64,000 nucleotides of DNA from Lateolabrax maculatus (GCA_031216445.1 CM062205.1:18032001-18096000), one strand, 5' to 3'. Counted from the first letter of the stretch, positions 35,620-49,253 are shown. Numbers and translations are program-made. Notes: a model not told the origin generated them from the sequence alone.

Positions 35620-36981
35620 CTATTTGATGGGCGAGTCAAGAATCTCTTCATACTCCTCCCTCTGGCGCCGCCCTCCCCCGCGAGAGGGCAGCAGCTTCAT
35701 CGCCACCAGCCAACCGACGCTCAATATAACCATCACGTTCCCGACGACCTCTGGCGCCGTGGGAGCCACCGGCAGCACGGCCAAATGGAGCAGCATGGCC
35801 ACCGGTACCTCCAGGCTCTGAGAGGCGGAGACCAGAGCCGGGTGGAGTCGGGTCAGGGCGTGCGTCATCCCCAGGAAGGCTGCTACCGAGCAGGCAACCA
35901 GGCCCAGGACCAGGCCCCAGGCCGGGGCACTCATGGGCCAGGACCAGCCCTCCTGGAGCAGAACCAAGGAGGCCGGGGCGAGCAGGCAGCCCGTCCAGCT
36001 CACTGTGAACAAAGCTGTGCCCACCCCCACCCTGTCCTTCAGGGAACGGTACCCAACCAGCGCCAGAGCCATCCACAGCCCTGCGAGAGCCGAGAGAGAC
36101 CAGCCGAACGCACCCCTCCAGAACACCACTGGGTCAGTTGGTGAATCTGAATTGCTCTCGTCAGCGGCGGGAAGTAACGCAAGCCCCAAACCGCACAGCC
36201 CTGCAGCCAGGGTGATCCCATCGGCCAATCCCAGCCTCTCCTCCAGCAGCAGGAAGGCCAGGGTGGCGGACAGCGCCGTGGTCGCCAGGCGCCAGGTCGT
36301 CGCGCCGTTTCCGGGGGAGACGAAGGTTAAGGAGGAGTAGGCGCAGCAGAGGGAGAGCGAGTAGGCGATGCCGTAACAGAGCAGACGTAGACGGTACCCC
36401 TTCGGTCCCAAAGGGTTCTCCCCCCTGTGCAGTGGCACGGCCAAAGAGAGGAGCTGGACGATGGACCGAACCAAGAGCAGAAACAGGGGGCCCAGGCTGA
36501 AGCGTTCGGAGGCCACGCGGGTCAGAACGATCAAACAGCCGTGCGCCAGCGCCGCGCCGAGCAGCCCCACCCAGGTGAGCCGAGACGCGGACACAGACGC
36601 CTCCCCGAAACTGGCCAGCTGTTCCCCTACCCCTCTCCCGGACCCCTTTGCTGCTCTGGCTCCCCCCTCGCTCCCGTCTCCTCCCCCAGCAGCCTGAGGT
36701 TTGTTGGTCGTGTCCTTGTCTTTGTCTTTAGGGCCAAACAGAGTCAAAGGCCACTTCCTGCTCTCCGTCAGCTGTTTCTTGTCTGACGTCTCCTCCAGGA
36801 AGGAGCCAAAGTCCTCAAAAGACGGCGCGTCATCGTAGCCTTCGTCCCCGGGCTGGGGGAAGTGTGTGTGTACTCCAGGTTGAGGGGAGTAGGGGGTGTG
36901 CGTGGCGTATTTGGCGGTGACGGTGTGAGGGTGGATCTTTACTCTCTTCTTAGAGCTGCTCAGGAGGTGAGTGGACTCCAT
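35620..36981 (-). CDS. slc35g2: Solute carrier family 35 member G2 (EamA/DMT-fold membrane protein)
   Basis: A single-exon frame of 453 residues. The N-terminus keeps KKRVKIHP.TV and FPQPGDEGYDD, and the end is EILDSPIK, both as in human SLC35G2 (TMEM22). A Gly/Ser-rich low-complexity cytosolic stretch (about 95-125) precedes about ten hydrophobic segments from residue 135 to 430 in the drug/metabolite transporter arrangement. Examples are GAALAHGCLIVLTRV, YRLRL.CYGIAYSLSLCCAYSS, NGATTWR and LEVPVAMLLHL. The transported substrate is unknown for this family member. Minus-strand sequence before the ATG has a good acceptor (ctttctcttccctcgcag|gtg, exon from 37007), so a 5' UTR intron is likely. 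The coding exon is far richer in GC than its surroundings, which is common for such genes in fish. Confidence 0.95.
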   Translation of the reverse strand: MESTHLLSSSKKRVKIHPHTVTAKYATHTPYSPQPGVHTHFPQPGDEGYDDAPSFEDFGSFLEETSDKKQLTESRKWPLTLFGPKDKDKDTTNKPQAAGGGDGSEGGARAAKGSGRGVGEQLASFGEASVSASRLTWVGLLGAALAHGCLIVLTRVASERFSLGPLFLLLVRSIVQLLSLAVPLHRGENPLGPKGYRLRLLCYGIAYSLSLCCAYSSLTFVSPGNGATTWRLATTALSATLAFLLLEERLGLADGITLAAGLCGLGLALLPAADESNSDSPTDPVVFWRGAFGWSLSALAGLWMALALVGYRSLKDRVGVGTALFTVSWTGCLLAPASLVLLQEGWSWPMSAPAWGLVLGLVACSVAAFLGMTHALTRLHPALVSASQSLEVPVAMLLHLAVLPVAPTAPEVVGNVMVILSVGWLVAMKLLPSRGGGRRQREEYEEILDSPIK

Positions 36982-38559
36982 GTTAAAGCTTCAGTGATGG
37001 CAGACACCTGCGAGGGAAGAGAAAGGACACTTTTAGAGCCACACACAATATATATTTTACACACACAGTCCTGCAAATCCTCTCTCTTCTTTCTCCCCCA
37101 CGCTGTCTCTCTCAGGGATGCTGTTTGATGTCTCATATATCTTTAATATCCCGGATAATAATAGCAGTGACTCACATCTTCCCCTGTGCCCCACGTGTTT
37201 GGCAGGGTATGTACGTAAGCTCTGCCCGTCTGAGCAATCACCAGTTTAATTGTTTTTTCTGTGTGGCGAGAGCTCCCACTAGGTTCATTTGAGCAGAATC
37301 ATACGGAACCATAATGGCCGATCAGCAACGCTATTATCGCGCCTTTTGGTCTTCTTGGATAACATGACCTTCAAGGGGGGTTAGCGATTGTTGCCAATGA
37401 CAGTTACGTAAGCAAGTGCCTCCTGCCTCATTTGTCTTTTCACCTCTGTCTGTCTCTAACAGTTTTGTTCTCCCTCTGTCTCTTTCCCTTCCCCTCCCAC
37501 ACTCTATATATTCAGCCAGGGAATGTAAGAAATATAGTATCAGTTCAGATATTTCTCAGCCTGTCAAAATATTAGATATGCCAGCTGTTACATAAATAAC
37601 AGATATATGAAGCGTGCATCCCATGTCTCATCTAATCTACCTCCAGCTCCATAACATCCTTCTCAGCCTTCTCCCTCCCCTCGTATTTTCTCTTCTCCAT
37701 CTCTTTAACTTTTGCCTTCAAGGTCCTGCTCCATGGATGACTAACTTATAAACGATAGCTCTCTGCAGCAGAACAATATGGTCATGCAGGTGCTATACGG
37801 CACATACCCACTGCTGCATTTTAGGTTGTAAAACACTCAACAGTCTACTGGTTTCTCCAGGAAGGGGGAATACTTTCACATGACATGATGTTTATTCATG
37901 CAAAGGCAGGTGGAGTAATTGCTCAGAAATTAGTAATTAATAATTAGTAAAAAAAACAGTAATTTAGCTACCTTGCAGTGATTATTTTCCTCCCTCTTGT
38001 CTTTATTGTAAAACAATTCCATAGATGTGCAAGTGTACTTACATGTACACTGACAATAGTTGTATTCTGTAGGACTGCTATTAAAATATATATATTACAT
38101 AAATAATATTTAGATTAATAAAATAAAGATTTCCTTTTTGTTGCGTTATTTCATCCCACAAATTTGCAAGGTGTTATGCAGAGATTTACGATGAACTGTC
38201 TAACACTGAACGTCACACAAACACAACGAGTGAACCAGATCTTCAGTTGACTTATTAATAGAGCTACACACTCAATTTAAGTGGCAATTCACACTTTAAT
38301 CGCAAAATGTGTAATTTAGTAACAAGACTAAGAGTCTACAGCCATGCAAGCAGCTCTGTGAGGCTGAACTTAAAGAGCTGTGTTTTGAGCTAAATTCTAA
38401 TGTCAGTACGTTAACACACTCTTACTTTTACGTGTTAACTAACATTAGGTAATTAACACTAAACGCAAAGTACAGCCGAGGTTGATGGGAATGTAATTAG
38501 TTTTGCAAGTATTTAGTTTCAAACAGCCGTGGTGGACAAATTGAAAATCTGAACTGATG

Positions 38560-38795
38560 ATGGAGCGAGATGAAACGTTAATTTATCCTGAGGGGGACAT
38601 TAACGTCTGCACCAAATGTCATGGCAATCCATCCTTTTGTTGTTGAGACATTTCACACTCACTTAGGCAGCCATGAAGGTCTCTACCAGATTTAGTGCCA
38701 ATCCATCTGATAGAGAGATTTTAGACTTGACCACAGTGACGGACTGACCGACCGACACTGTCATTCCTGCAGAGCCAAGCTGCAAACGTGGCTTT
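38560..38795. repeat. Dispersed teleost repeat
   Basis: The phrases caaatgtcatggcaatccatc, ttgttgagacatttcac and ggactgaccgaccgacactg follow the order of a short repeat I recall as very common in teleost genomes. Family name unknown; no coding capacity. Confidence 0.6.
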
Positions 38796-38889
38796 AAATC
38801 ACAAGGACAGAGCAAAATATTTGGCATACTAGTATTGGATGACGTAGATAAAATCTTTGAGCATAGGATAAGAAATTGCATGTGCAAAA

Positions 38890-39160
38890 TTGAGAAATAT
38901 CACGATAGAGTATATTTGTCTGGAAAATCAACATAGAAACAGTTTATGGATCAATTACCTAGACAGCATGGTCTGTTTGTGGCTAATCTAGCAGGTGAAA
39001 CGCCTGACAAACTATGGTACTTCATCACATCGATGCTAAAATCATATTAAAAAAACAATGTTGCCATAAAGCAGTCCTGCACTTTGATTGTCTACAATGC
39101 ACCCAGAGATGTTAAAGGATACTACCATGGTATATGATCGCTTCATATCACCCAACCCTA
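38890..39160. repeat. Dispersed repeat, copy 1 of 2 in the window
   Basis: The segment with attgccataaagcagt-type text and ccagagatgttaaagg parallels 50570-50815 (ttgccataagcagtgctgct; ctagagatgttgaaggg). The copies are old and divergent. Confidence 0.5.
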
Positions 39161-40346
39161 ACCACACACGCACGACAAATGTGCATGATATCAGATTATA
39201 AAAACAGCATTTAACTTCTCGTTCTAGTTACCTGGTGAGTTTAAAGGTCTGGATGAATGATCTGATTGCAGCAGGCAGAGTATAAATCAGCAGATTTGGC
39301 AGCTCGCTGCTGTTTCTCACACGCTTGGTGGTGCAGTTCTTTTGATATGGTAGGAGCAGGGAGGAGGCTCTGAATTTGTGGCTGGCTACGTGGCCTTTAC
39401 TCTCCCAGGAGGTGTAGAGTTTTCCCACAAATCAGCCTGAATTGCCTCGTTACAAATAACATGGTGTGAGTGCTGTTTTCAGCTGTGTGCTTCTCTCTGG
39501 TTGATGGCAAAGTGCTCATAAATGATTTAATCTAAAATAGGTTATAAATACCTTTCCTTGAAAATATGGGTTTTGAGGAAATTAAACTGCCTTAATGACT
39601 TGGAATCGAATTACTCTTCCAACTGTTCAGCCTCTGTTAATCCCTTCTTAAATCCCCCCAACTTAAAAACGTGCCCTGTACTAAAATGATGAGGCATGAA
39701 TCTGGACTGAATGAAACTGTGGCTTGATTTCACAACTTCACAGCCCTCTTAATGTAGTAAAAAAATAACCACAGGCATGAGTTTGCACTGACGACATTTG
39801 AGAAGATCTAGTCATTATACGCTCACCAAAGGTTCGATGGAACCTGATCTGCAGCTCTTTGAAAACCACAAAGAGCAAAGAGAGATCAGGATGTTCCTGT
39901 CTGACTCCTCTCGTCTCTTCTCAGTCAGTAATATTTACTGTTCTGGATGATGCAGCCTACCTCTGCAATGCTGCTGCTGCTGCCGCCACTGCTCTCAAAA
40001 GCTTGTTTCACACCTTACACAACCCCAAAGTGAGCCGCTACGAGACCACCAAAACCCGCACAAAGTGAGGACAGCGGCAGATAAAGCTCGGATTTCCAGA
40101 GAATGTACATCGTATATCTGGTATATCTGTGAATTGTATATCTACAATATTTTATTTGATGAAAATCCTCTAAAGGCTTACATGCTTTTAAAAGCAATAA
40201 CATCTTTGTATGGAATATTAATAGGCCAATCACTTTATGAATGGTACTTCTACACTGTTAATAAATAATTGGACTGTCTGAAAGCATTACTGAGCTCATA
40301 TATTACTTTGGAGGTATATACATATATATATATATCCGTATTTGTG

Positions 40347-40616
<270 letters not shown>

Positions 40617-40679
40617 GGGAAACGGAAGGCTGCCTGTGCTGTCGCATGCATATTCAGTTGAACAGTGGTTTCACATCAC

Positions 40680-41420
40680 CCAGTCCCGACCCCCGTGTGC
40701 GGCCCGGACCGGACGACGGTTCGATCCCCGCCCCTGACGCAAAGTGAGGTTTTTTTTGTTTTTTTTTTTTTGTTTTTTTTTTTTCTTCTTCTTCTTCTTC
40801 TTCAGCATCCACGGGACAGCACGCGTGCACGCGTCACAGATTTCCTGAATGGAGAGAAGCGCGCGCTCGCTCACTCTCCGCGTGCCCCCGCAGATTGGCA
40901 CGCGGCGGCTCCGTCCACGAGCCCCGGCTGAGTCCCCCCCCCCTCCCCCCCCCCCCCCCCCCGGTAGTGACCCGCTGTCATTTCTGTGTCACTGCATAAT
41001 GTGGTCTGATCGGTGAACAGACCGGGTGGGTTCTGTGCATCCTGCAGCTACTGTGAGAGAAATAAAATTAAAAAAAAAAGAAAACGCCTCCTCCGCCTCA
41101 ACTCACCTGCTCTCCCGCAAACCCGCAGATCCCGCCGGGGTGAGCTTCACTTTCGGTCAGCCTCAGTCATTTACCGAGCACCCCCGACGCTCCATCCCCT
41201 CTTCCTGGCCATTTGGTGTTTTTGCTGTTCTTCTTCTCCTCCTCCCTCTCCCTCTCTCTCTCCTGCGGCACTCGGGAGTCTCCTCAAGGGCACCGCGCCT
41301 CAGCCCGGCCGGACACCTGCGGTCACCTCACGCCACTGTGCGGGGGGAGAGGGTGCGTGATGTGGCGACCTGCCGCCCGTCCATCCCTGTGAGCACTGAC
41401 ACAGACGCTCCTCCTCAGCT
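40680..41420 (-). promoter_or_regulatory. GC-rich block, probable promoter and non-coding first exon of slc35g2
   Basis: CpG-containing GC-rich sequence with the minus-strand donor at 41107/41106 gives a plausible leftward first exon and TATA-less promoter about 4 kb before the slc35g2 coding exon. It includes a C-rich run (40934-40962) and a T-rich / (CTT)n tract (40750-40803). There is no direct transcript evidence. Confidence 0.4.
40718..40728 (+). promoter_or_regulatory. Match to RNA polymerase III B box
   Basis: ggttcgatccc matches the tRNA T-loop / B-box consensus, with a T-run from 40750 downstream. The would-be T stem pairs poorly and no acceptor stem partner is seen, so it may be a tRNA-derived relic or chance. 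Confidence 0.3.
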
Positions 41421-41426
41421 CGGTCA

Positions 41427-41534
41427 GAGAGAGGGAGAGAGAGAGAGAGGGGGAGAGAGAGAGAGGGAGAGAGAGAGAGAGGGGGAGAGAGAGGGAGAGA
41501 GGGAGAGAGAGAGGGAGAGAGGGAGAGAGAGAGG
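41427..41534 (+). repeat. (GA)n/(GGGAGA)n purine tract
   Basis: About 108 bases of almost pure purine with mirror symmetry, ending in a G run. It is capable of triplex (H-DNA) formation. Confidence 0.9.
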
Positions 41535-41630
41535 TGGGGGGGGGGTGAATCATAACGTCTGAGCATGCGTGACATCCACTGAACACCAGCACTATGTCCC
41601 CCCTGATCGTTGATGTTATCTGTCACTCCC

Positions 41631-41632
<2 letters not shown>

Positions 41633-41664
<32 letters not shown>
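41633..41664 (+). repeat. (GT)n microsatellite
   Basis: A simple gt run just right of the purine tract. Confidence 0.95.
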
Positions 41665-41665
<1 letters not shown>

Positions 41666-41699
41666 CCACAGATTGTATAATGTCCTGACAAACCCACAC

Positions 41700-44600
41700 C
41701 ACTCCTACTGATGTTCCTCTTTCTCTCATTGAAATGAATGATTTTTTATTTTTCTGGCATCATGCCCTGCAGCTGTTAGACACTGAGGGCCCCGAAAAGT
41801 CCTTGTTTTGCTGTGTATGGTCTGTGGTGATTTGATTAATTGCACATTAGTTTGGGAATATGCACCATGAAATTACAATATCAACGCCTTTACACCAGGT
41901 CCTGCTTTATTACTTAATACAATCTTGAGGCCCACATTTGTAGAAGGGGCCCATGCAAAACATTATTCTTAATATTTTAAGCTTGCACTGTGCTCTTATG
42001 GTGCACATTTCTGCACTGTATATGTAAATCTGTTGAATGTATTTACTTGAAGGTGACAGGATACATACCCAATTCACAGAAAGAGGGCGGCGGCGGTGGT
42101 AAAAGGGTGTCAAGGGGGGGCAGGTTTTGAAGGAGCTCGGTGCAGTTTCCCTCCTCGCAAACACTGCACACAATCTCACACACTTTGATCTTTCTGCAGC
42201 CTGACAGTAATTGCTTTGACATTTTACCGCCGTAACACCTGTATCCTCTGCTCCATTTTGGGCTGTATACCTTTGGCAAATGCGGCTGGGCTCACGGTTG
42301 TTAGGTTGGACCATTATACTGTTTTATAAGAAGCCTGCGGCTGCTGCTGCACCGTTCGCACGAGAGACCGACTTCTCCACTGGGACGACTGTGAGATTAA
42401 CATCGGTCAATAACAAGATCACATACAGTATGTACCCGTGAGCATAATGATGAGAAGCAACAGATGTCTCTCCATGTTCACTAATTGCCCCAGATATTTG
42501 GATTATGGAAATAATACAGCTTGTACACATCAGCAACACTTGATGAAACAAAGGTAGCCAGTCTCTGTGCTACATGTTTAGTCTTTTCTATATCTGTAGG
42601 GTCCAAATGAGTCCCATGGAGAGTGGGCAGGTTTCCTTGCCAACCAATTACTGGTGATTTCACAATTAGCTCGTTACTCTGTGATGAGGGTACGCCGATG
42701 CAAATATCACTATCAACGGTGCCATTCAATACTTTACATGTTAGATAATCTGTGCTGTAGATTGTTTACTTTTGCTGTAATTAGGCAACTTTATCAATTT
42801 CATAATTATACATTAAAAAGACAGAGCGATATTAGCATTCATGGAATAATAGTCCAATACTAATTCCTCTTTTAGCTCTGGTTTGAGGGGAATTTTCTGC
42901 CTCTTTGCCTCTTTTTTTAGAACTTTTGCCATAAAATTATCTGCCCTTTGCAGCTGAAAACAAGGTTGACAAGAGTGGTGAGGGGCAGGGGAGAACTGCA
43001 GAGTCGGGGGATAATTCTCTGTGGGTTTGTCACTACAATCAACCCTTTCCACATTACACATAGTCATTGGAGCCATTATTGATATAAAACTATTGATAAG
43101 TGCAGCTTTAAGTTGCTTAAAAACTTAAGGGATGTAATTTTTAAGTAAGTTCCATGTGATTGAGAAATACGTGTGTCGTTCAATGCAGCTTTGAAACTTG
43201 GACTGGATGAGATTTACTGCAACTCTATAAAAACTCATTTTTAATGTTGATTCAATGAAGGCGTCCATTTAAGCCCCTTATCAAAGACCAATCTGGTGTC
43301 TAGTTGGAACATCCTGCAATATATCAGGGATTATGGGTGTTGTTCATTCTCACATATTTTTTAAGATACAGCTCAACACTATGCTGCTGCAACTCATTCA
43401 GGAGAAAGACTCTGAGCTCACTCTCAGGAGCCCTGCTCTCCTTAAAAAATATGAACAGCACTATGTAAATCAGGGATGTCAGATGCTAAATTTGTACTGT
43501 TTATTTATTTAGCACCACCGGGGTGATTTTTTTCACATAATTGGCCTGGAAATGCAGCCTAAATTGGCTGTTAAAAATGATTTCAATATGGACAAACGGA
43601 GCACTGTTAGAAGAAGTTAATTTCCTAGTGTATTGCCCCTGGGGCTATTTTTATAGTGGCCATGCTCCTCGGAGAGATGCATGGTGGTCCAGAATTTTTC
43701 TTGCTTTCTTTGTGTCTTTCTTTCTTTCTTTCTTTCTTTCTCTACCTCATCCATGCATTTTCGTTTGGCTACTTCTCTGAGGATGAGGAGGAACGTCTAG
43801 TGTTTCCATGGTTACGGTGAATAAGATTACCTCGGACCCAGCTATTTAGGGCACTGTTCAAATCCCATCAACTACAGGTTTTTAGAACAGGTTCATCGCA
43901 TCCAGACTCGGAGGTCCAGCCTCCAGGGAGGAGTTGGTGACTTGCTGTGATAAGAATATGCTAAGGGCAGCAGAGATTAGCTGACAGCAGGGAGGAAGTG
44001 GGGGCGGGAGAGGGTGAGAGCAGCGTAGTGGAGCGAAGAGGGAGTCGATGGGAGGATGGAGAGTATAGGAGAGGCAGAGAGTTTTTTTTGATGAATTCAG
44101 AGGAGCCAGAAAACACGAAGGTCTGCCTCGCTTGCTCAACGTCTTGTCGGGTTGAAATGAATTATAGAGTATGGTGAAAATGTCAGCTGAAGGGGAACAG
44201 TCGACTTTGAGTGCCCTAAACTTGGGGTTTTCGTTCGGTGTCTTTCACTATCTGCTGCAGTCTCGTCTGTGCTTCCCTGTGTGAATCGTTCTTCCTCAAT
44301 CTCCCACTCAAACACACATTTTCTAGACATGTTTGTCACTTACTTACACACAAACACACCTACACACACACACATTAGCACATGTAGGTTGGGATGCTTC
44401 TCTGCCAATTTCCCACTTGTTTGACACAGGAGGCGTCATAATTCTCAGTCTGTCACTCAGATATGGACATTCAATTTACATTTCGATAGTTTGATTAACA
44501 GTTTGGTGATTTCTATGATAAATAAACAGGAGGTGTTCACTGAAATAAAATTGGATCCAGCGTCAATCAATGTTCCTCACTGTAGTACCTCCTGCTCTGT

Positions 44601-47320
44601 CTCAGGGGATTAAAAAGGTCTGTTTTGGGTGTTCTGTGTTTATGAACCATAACCAGGATGTCATTATTCAAAGCTTGGGTCCTTGGATGTCCGAGCACTT
44701 GTTCTCATTACAGCGGGAGCTGATGAGAGCAGAAATAAGTGAACCGCAGCTGCAGACAGGACCCATTCATCACCGGGGCCTCGGCGGTGGAGGGGAAGAA
44801 CAAGGGAGTCAAAAAAGAAAAGTGGATAGAAAACCACAGCTGAGATTAAGATGGAGATAAGAACAGAATCTTCTACGAGGCCCTGGGCTGGTGGTTTATG
44901 ACACACACACTGCAGCGAAAAAACCTTGGCTCTGTCCACTGCCATCTGTGTGTATGTTCCAGTGAGGGCGGTGGATGTGACTGCCTGGTTCACAAGTGAG
45001 GTTGTGATAGACTGTAATGGTTTCTCTCAGCTAATATAGCACTCTACCTCTCATACATTTTGCATTACCACAGTGGTGGAAATGAGGAGAGAGGGGAGGG
45101 GGAGGGATGGCAAGAGCAGGAAGGGACGGGGAGGCAGGAGAGACGTGGAGAGAGTCAGAAAAGGGGTGAGGGATAAAAAGGGGGAGAGGTAGCGGGCAAA
45201 GAAAACAGACAAAAAGCCTCGGGATTGAAAACGCTGCAAGCAAGGTCAGGGGAAATCAAAAATAGAACAGGCGCAACAGCCACGTAAAGCCTCTCAGTTA
45301 GTCAACAGCCCCAGAGATGAGACAGAGCAAAGAATAAAAGAGACCTTTATTGCATAACTCTCAATACGTCAAATATTTCAGCACAGATAAAGAGCGATGG
45401 TTTGAAATTAGCCCATCAGGCCGTCATCAGAGCACCCTCCAAGGCCCCCGCACCTGCGTTTTTCCCGCAGACTGAGATGTTTGTCAGTGCTCTTGACTAT
45501 TGGAGTGATAACCTCTGATTACCTTGACAGTCTAAAAGGGTTTGCTCCGCTGACGCCACACCAGACAGCTTCTGTTGCCATGGTTACAGCCCCGGGATAA
45601 GTTTTTAGATTATGGTGGATGCTGTGATTGCGTGTGTTATGTGCGTGCATCCAAGTATGGCCATGTTTGTTTGTGTGTGTGTGTGTGTGTGTGTATGCCA
45701 CAGGTTCTCTAAATTTGCATCAAAACTCAAAATTGGGTCAATGGGAACGCTAACACGGATCCAGACGTTTTGATGGAGGCATCGTGGAAGTCTACTGGTT
45801 ATGTAATTCAACACTGCACCATGCATACTTGAAAAGTAAGGTGTAGCCTGAATGAAACGCCTTTGTGAGCGTAAATACTGGGTAGATTTAAAACAGATTA
45901 ACATGGACAAGTGTCTACAGAATGACTTTAAGAAGGCTGAGACTTTCAATGTAGAAGATTTTGGCCCAAAGGAATGACGTAAAGCTTAAAAAACCAGAGC
46001 AAAACACTGCAATATACTGCAACACCCTGCACAGACAGCCCTCTTTTGTCTGAATTAGTCTGGACATTGTTGAAAAAAAATTTAAAAGACAAAAGGATAA
46101 TCAGCCAGACAGAATCTCATGAAGGGTGGGATGTACTGTGTGTATGCTTATCGCCTATTTCCAGGCTTGATTGTGTAATCTCACAGAGTGAAATGATAAG
46201 AGAATGCAGCATTTTATCAGAGAAATGTACAAAGTTGAATATGCAAAGTTATAAATGTATATAATTATATTACTTATCTGTTCATGAATGTATGTTTATT
46301 CAAACTGCATCCCTGCTGTGAGTCATTATGTGTAAAAAAAAAAAAAGAGGAATAAAAACCCCATGAAATCCTACATTTAGAAGGTACAGTATGCTATATT
46401 AATTACAGCATCATATGGGTCAACAGCCAGGGGGTATAATAGGGGTATTGCTGGGCTCAAGATATATTATATCTTATATAAGACATGCTGTCATAGAGGT
46501 AAGTGGACTGTACAGTACAATTTGTAGAAACAACATGCATGTTCAGCGATTTGAACCAGGGCCAAGAAAGAATTTCTACATGTGTTGTAAATTAAATATT
46601 GCAAATAAAAACAGACAGAATTGTGTGCAACAGATGGCTGCAGAAAACAGATGATACAAAGAAAAGGGAGATATTAGCCCATCAGTTATATTCCGACATG
46701 CACCAGATCCTCCTCCTGCGTTGCAAAATCATCCATTTCTGGCACTGATGTTTTTTTTTTTTTTTGGACAAAGACATAATGTAACCTCTGCTGCTCCGAC
46801 CCAGTTCTTACATCTTTGTCTAATACTGGAGCATCGACCCCGAGAGAGGTCATTATTAGAGAAGAAACTTTTTTTGACTGTTTTACAGCTTTAATGAATC
46901 ATGTAACCTGATAAATAAACTAAAAAGGCAACAAGATGGCAAAAACTGACTTGATCTGAAGAAAAAAATTCCTGGTTATTCCAGTGTTGCTTTTCTACAG
47001 CTGAAATTCTAGTAAAATAAGAGTTTTGAGAAAAGATTTGTAAGTGTGGAGTTAAACAAAAATGATGACAATGACCATTTTTATATCCACATATTATTCA
47101 CATACTCACAATCTTTTAGTGTTACTTAATGCATGCGTAGGGTCATCAGAGAAAAATAAAAGTTTGCCATCTTTGTCAAAAACATTTACACATAATTCCA
47201 GTTTTACAAAATGTTTCTCTGAGGATTATTTCAAAGGAATCAGGAAACAAAGGCACCTGTGGAATGCCTCGTTACACCAAATATTTGAGAATAATAATAA
47301 TGACTGAATATTTGTGTATT

Positions 47321-47359
<39 letters not shown>

Positions 47360-48080
47360 GCGTGTGTGTGTATTGTTAGTGAAATAACCCTGAGGGGAGG
47401 ATCTGGCTGCAGCTTTGATGGGGAAGACGTGCTGTTGCTATGGCAAACAACAGTGCGTCCGTCAGATGAAACACCACACGGTGTGTGTGTGTGTGTGTGT
47501 GTGGGTGTGTGTGTGGGTGGGTGTGTGTGTGTGTGGGTGTGTGGGTGTGTGCGTCATTGCCTTATCTATTACAAGGATTCAAAATAAACTGCACTCAAAA
47601 CCATTTTTATCCAACTTTCTTTTTGCTTTATGCACTCACTCACACACACATGTAATGCTGGTGTTTGATATCCACTTAATGACTCTCAAGTGAGACTAAT
47701 ATAATTAACTGAAGCCTCTCTGTCTCTTTCTCTCTCTCTTTCTGGCAGTATCGAGCCATAGTGAGCAGGAGTGAGTAATGTGCTTATATCCAGGCTCTGT
47801 AATTGGGTTTACAGAGGTTGGGTCCAACCTCATGGAGACGAATGGCGTAAGAGTTTGGCCATGTGCACAAACTCACTCTTTTCTTTCTCTCTCCCCGTAA
47901 AAGGTCGAGAGGCAGAGATGAAAGAGGGGGAGAGAGAGGTAGGGAAGGCATCAAACATAACCTCGGGTCAAAGGTCATTAATGCACTGACATGTGCTTTG
48001 CAAGCTCAGTGACTTTGTAATGTTTAGCTATAGATGTAGAAATCCTTAATATCTCTATGCAGACATGCGCTCCGCAGTGA
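41700..48080. other. Long stretch with no recognised gene
   Basis: Open frames here are short and carry no family motif; no convincing exon-intron series was found. It holds (TTTC)n (43714-43741) and (GT)n (45672-45693, 47325-47369, 47480-47551) repeats. Regulatory elements cannot be judged without comparison. Confidence 0.5.
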
Positions 48081-48087
48081 GTTTATT

Positions 48088-48350
48088 AGAGCTGCAATGA
48101 GGAGTTGATCAAAAGTAAATGAATCTGCAACTATTTCGATAACCGATTAATCATTTCAATCCCTTTCCAGCAAAAATGTACTGGTTTCAGCTTCTCCACT
48201 GTGAGGTTTTTGCAGCTTTTTTTCTTTGTCATATTTGATGTTGATACACGTTTGAAGACCTCACTTTTTGGCTCTGGGAAAATCTTGACATAGAAATAAA
48301 TAAAAGCTACAGATTAACTGAAATAGAAATAGATTGTTAGTTGCAGCCCT
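48088..48350. mobile_element. MITE-like element, copy 1 (most complete)
   Basis: It begins agagctgcaa and ends ttgcagccct, imperfect terminal inverted repeats, with the interior phrases cgataaccgattaatcat and a closing ttagttgcagccc. It is about 263 bases with no coding capacity. The same family recurs at 58721, 59243 and 61468. Confidence 0.65.
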
Positions 48351-48559
48351 ATAGTTTATACATGCAGACTGTACCATCTCATATTACTGTATCTTTTAAT
48401 CTGCTGTGGTATTACTACAGCTATTATTTTATGTATTCTGACCTGCATTATATTTGGATGTATCGCTGTAGTGTGTGTGTATCGTATCCCAGACGGTAAT
48501 TAGTGTTCAGAGCTGGATATAGTATTTTAATTACATAGTCTTGTCAAAAAAAATAATAA

Positions 48560-49218
48560 TTGAACTGAGAGAGAGAAGGGGAGGGGGAGCCTCTCTGCCC
48601 CCCCCCCACCTCCCTCCCCCTGCGCGTGCCCGTGAGTGCCGTGTTGGCGGGGTCTCGCGGTCCCTCCCTTCCCGGTCCCCCCCCCCCCCCCCCCCCCCCT
48701 CCGGAGGCGCGTGTCCGCCGCGGCCCGGTGTGTCCGCCAGGGGGCAGCTGTGTCTCGGTCTGAGGCTGCGCCGCTCCCGCTGCATCACAGAGAGGAAAAT
48801 ACCACCAGATGGCGGTTTAGGATTGCTGCTCTTCTCTCAAGGCGCGGTTCCGCTCGCACGGCCAATTTCCAATATTAAAATACGCACGATATTATCACGA
48901 AAATCGATTTATTGTTTCGGAGGGCGCTAATCGATTCGGCGATGGTCGCGAAAGGTGAGTGTCGCGGGGTTTTTTTTGTCGTGTTTTGTGCGGTGGGAAG
49001 GGAGACGGAGCACAGATTAAAGATGGTGGACAGAGACGGGGAAGGCTGGTGGGGTTGGGGGATGGGCGTTAGCGGCTAGCGGAGGTGAATGTGCTTTCTC
49101 TCTCCTCCTCAGTGGCGTTACAGCCGAGCGGAGCCACACTAGCTCCGGAGGTAGCCCGCCGACATTTCGGCAGGAGCGACCCGCCGGAGGGCCGACGGGT
49201 CGCCGGGCTGCCTCCTTT

Positions 49219-49253
<35 letters not shown>

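Noticed and set aside
35596..36340. Plus-strand frames of 135 and 182 codons across slc35g2
   Set aside because: They are antisense shadows of the clearly homologous slc35g2 coding exon.
40690..40740. Intact tRNA gene around the B-box match
   Set aside because: The T stem pairs at only about three of five positions and no acceptor or anticodon arm can be drawn.
41026..41562. 178-codon frame ending in Arg/Glu/Gly repeats
   Set aside because: The second half is the (GA)n tract and the first half has no recognisable domain.
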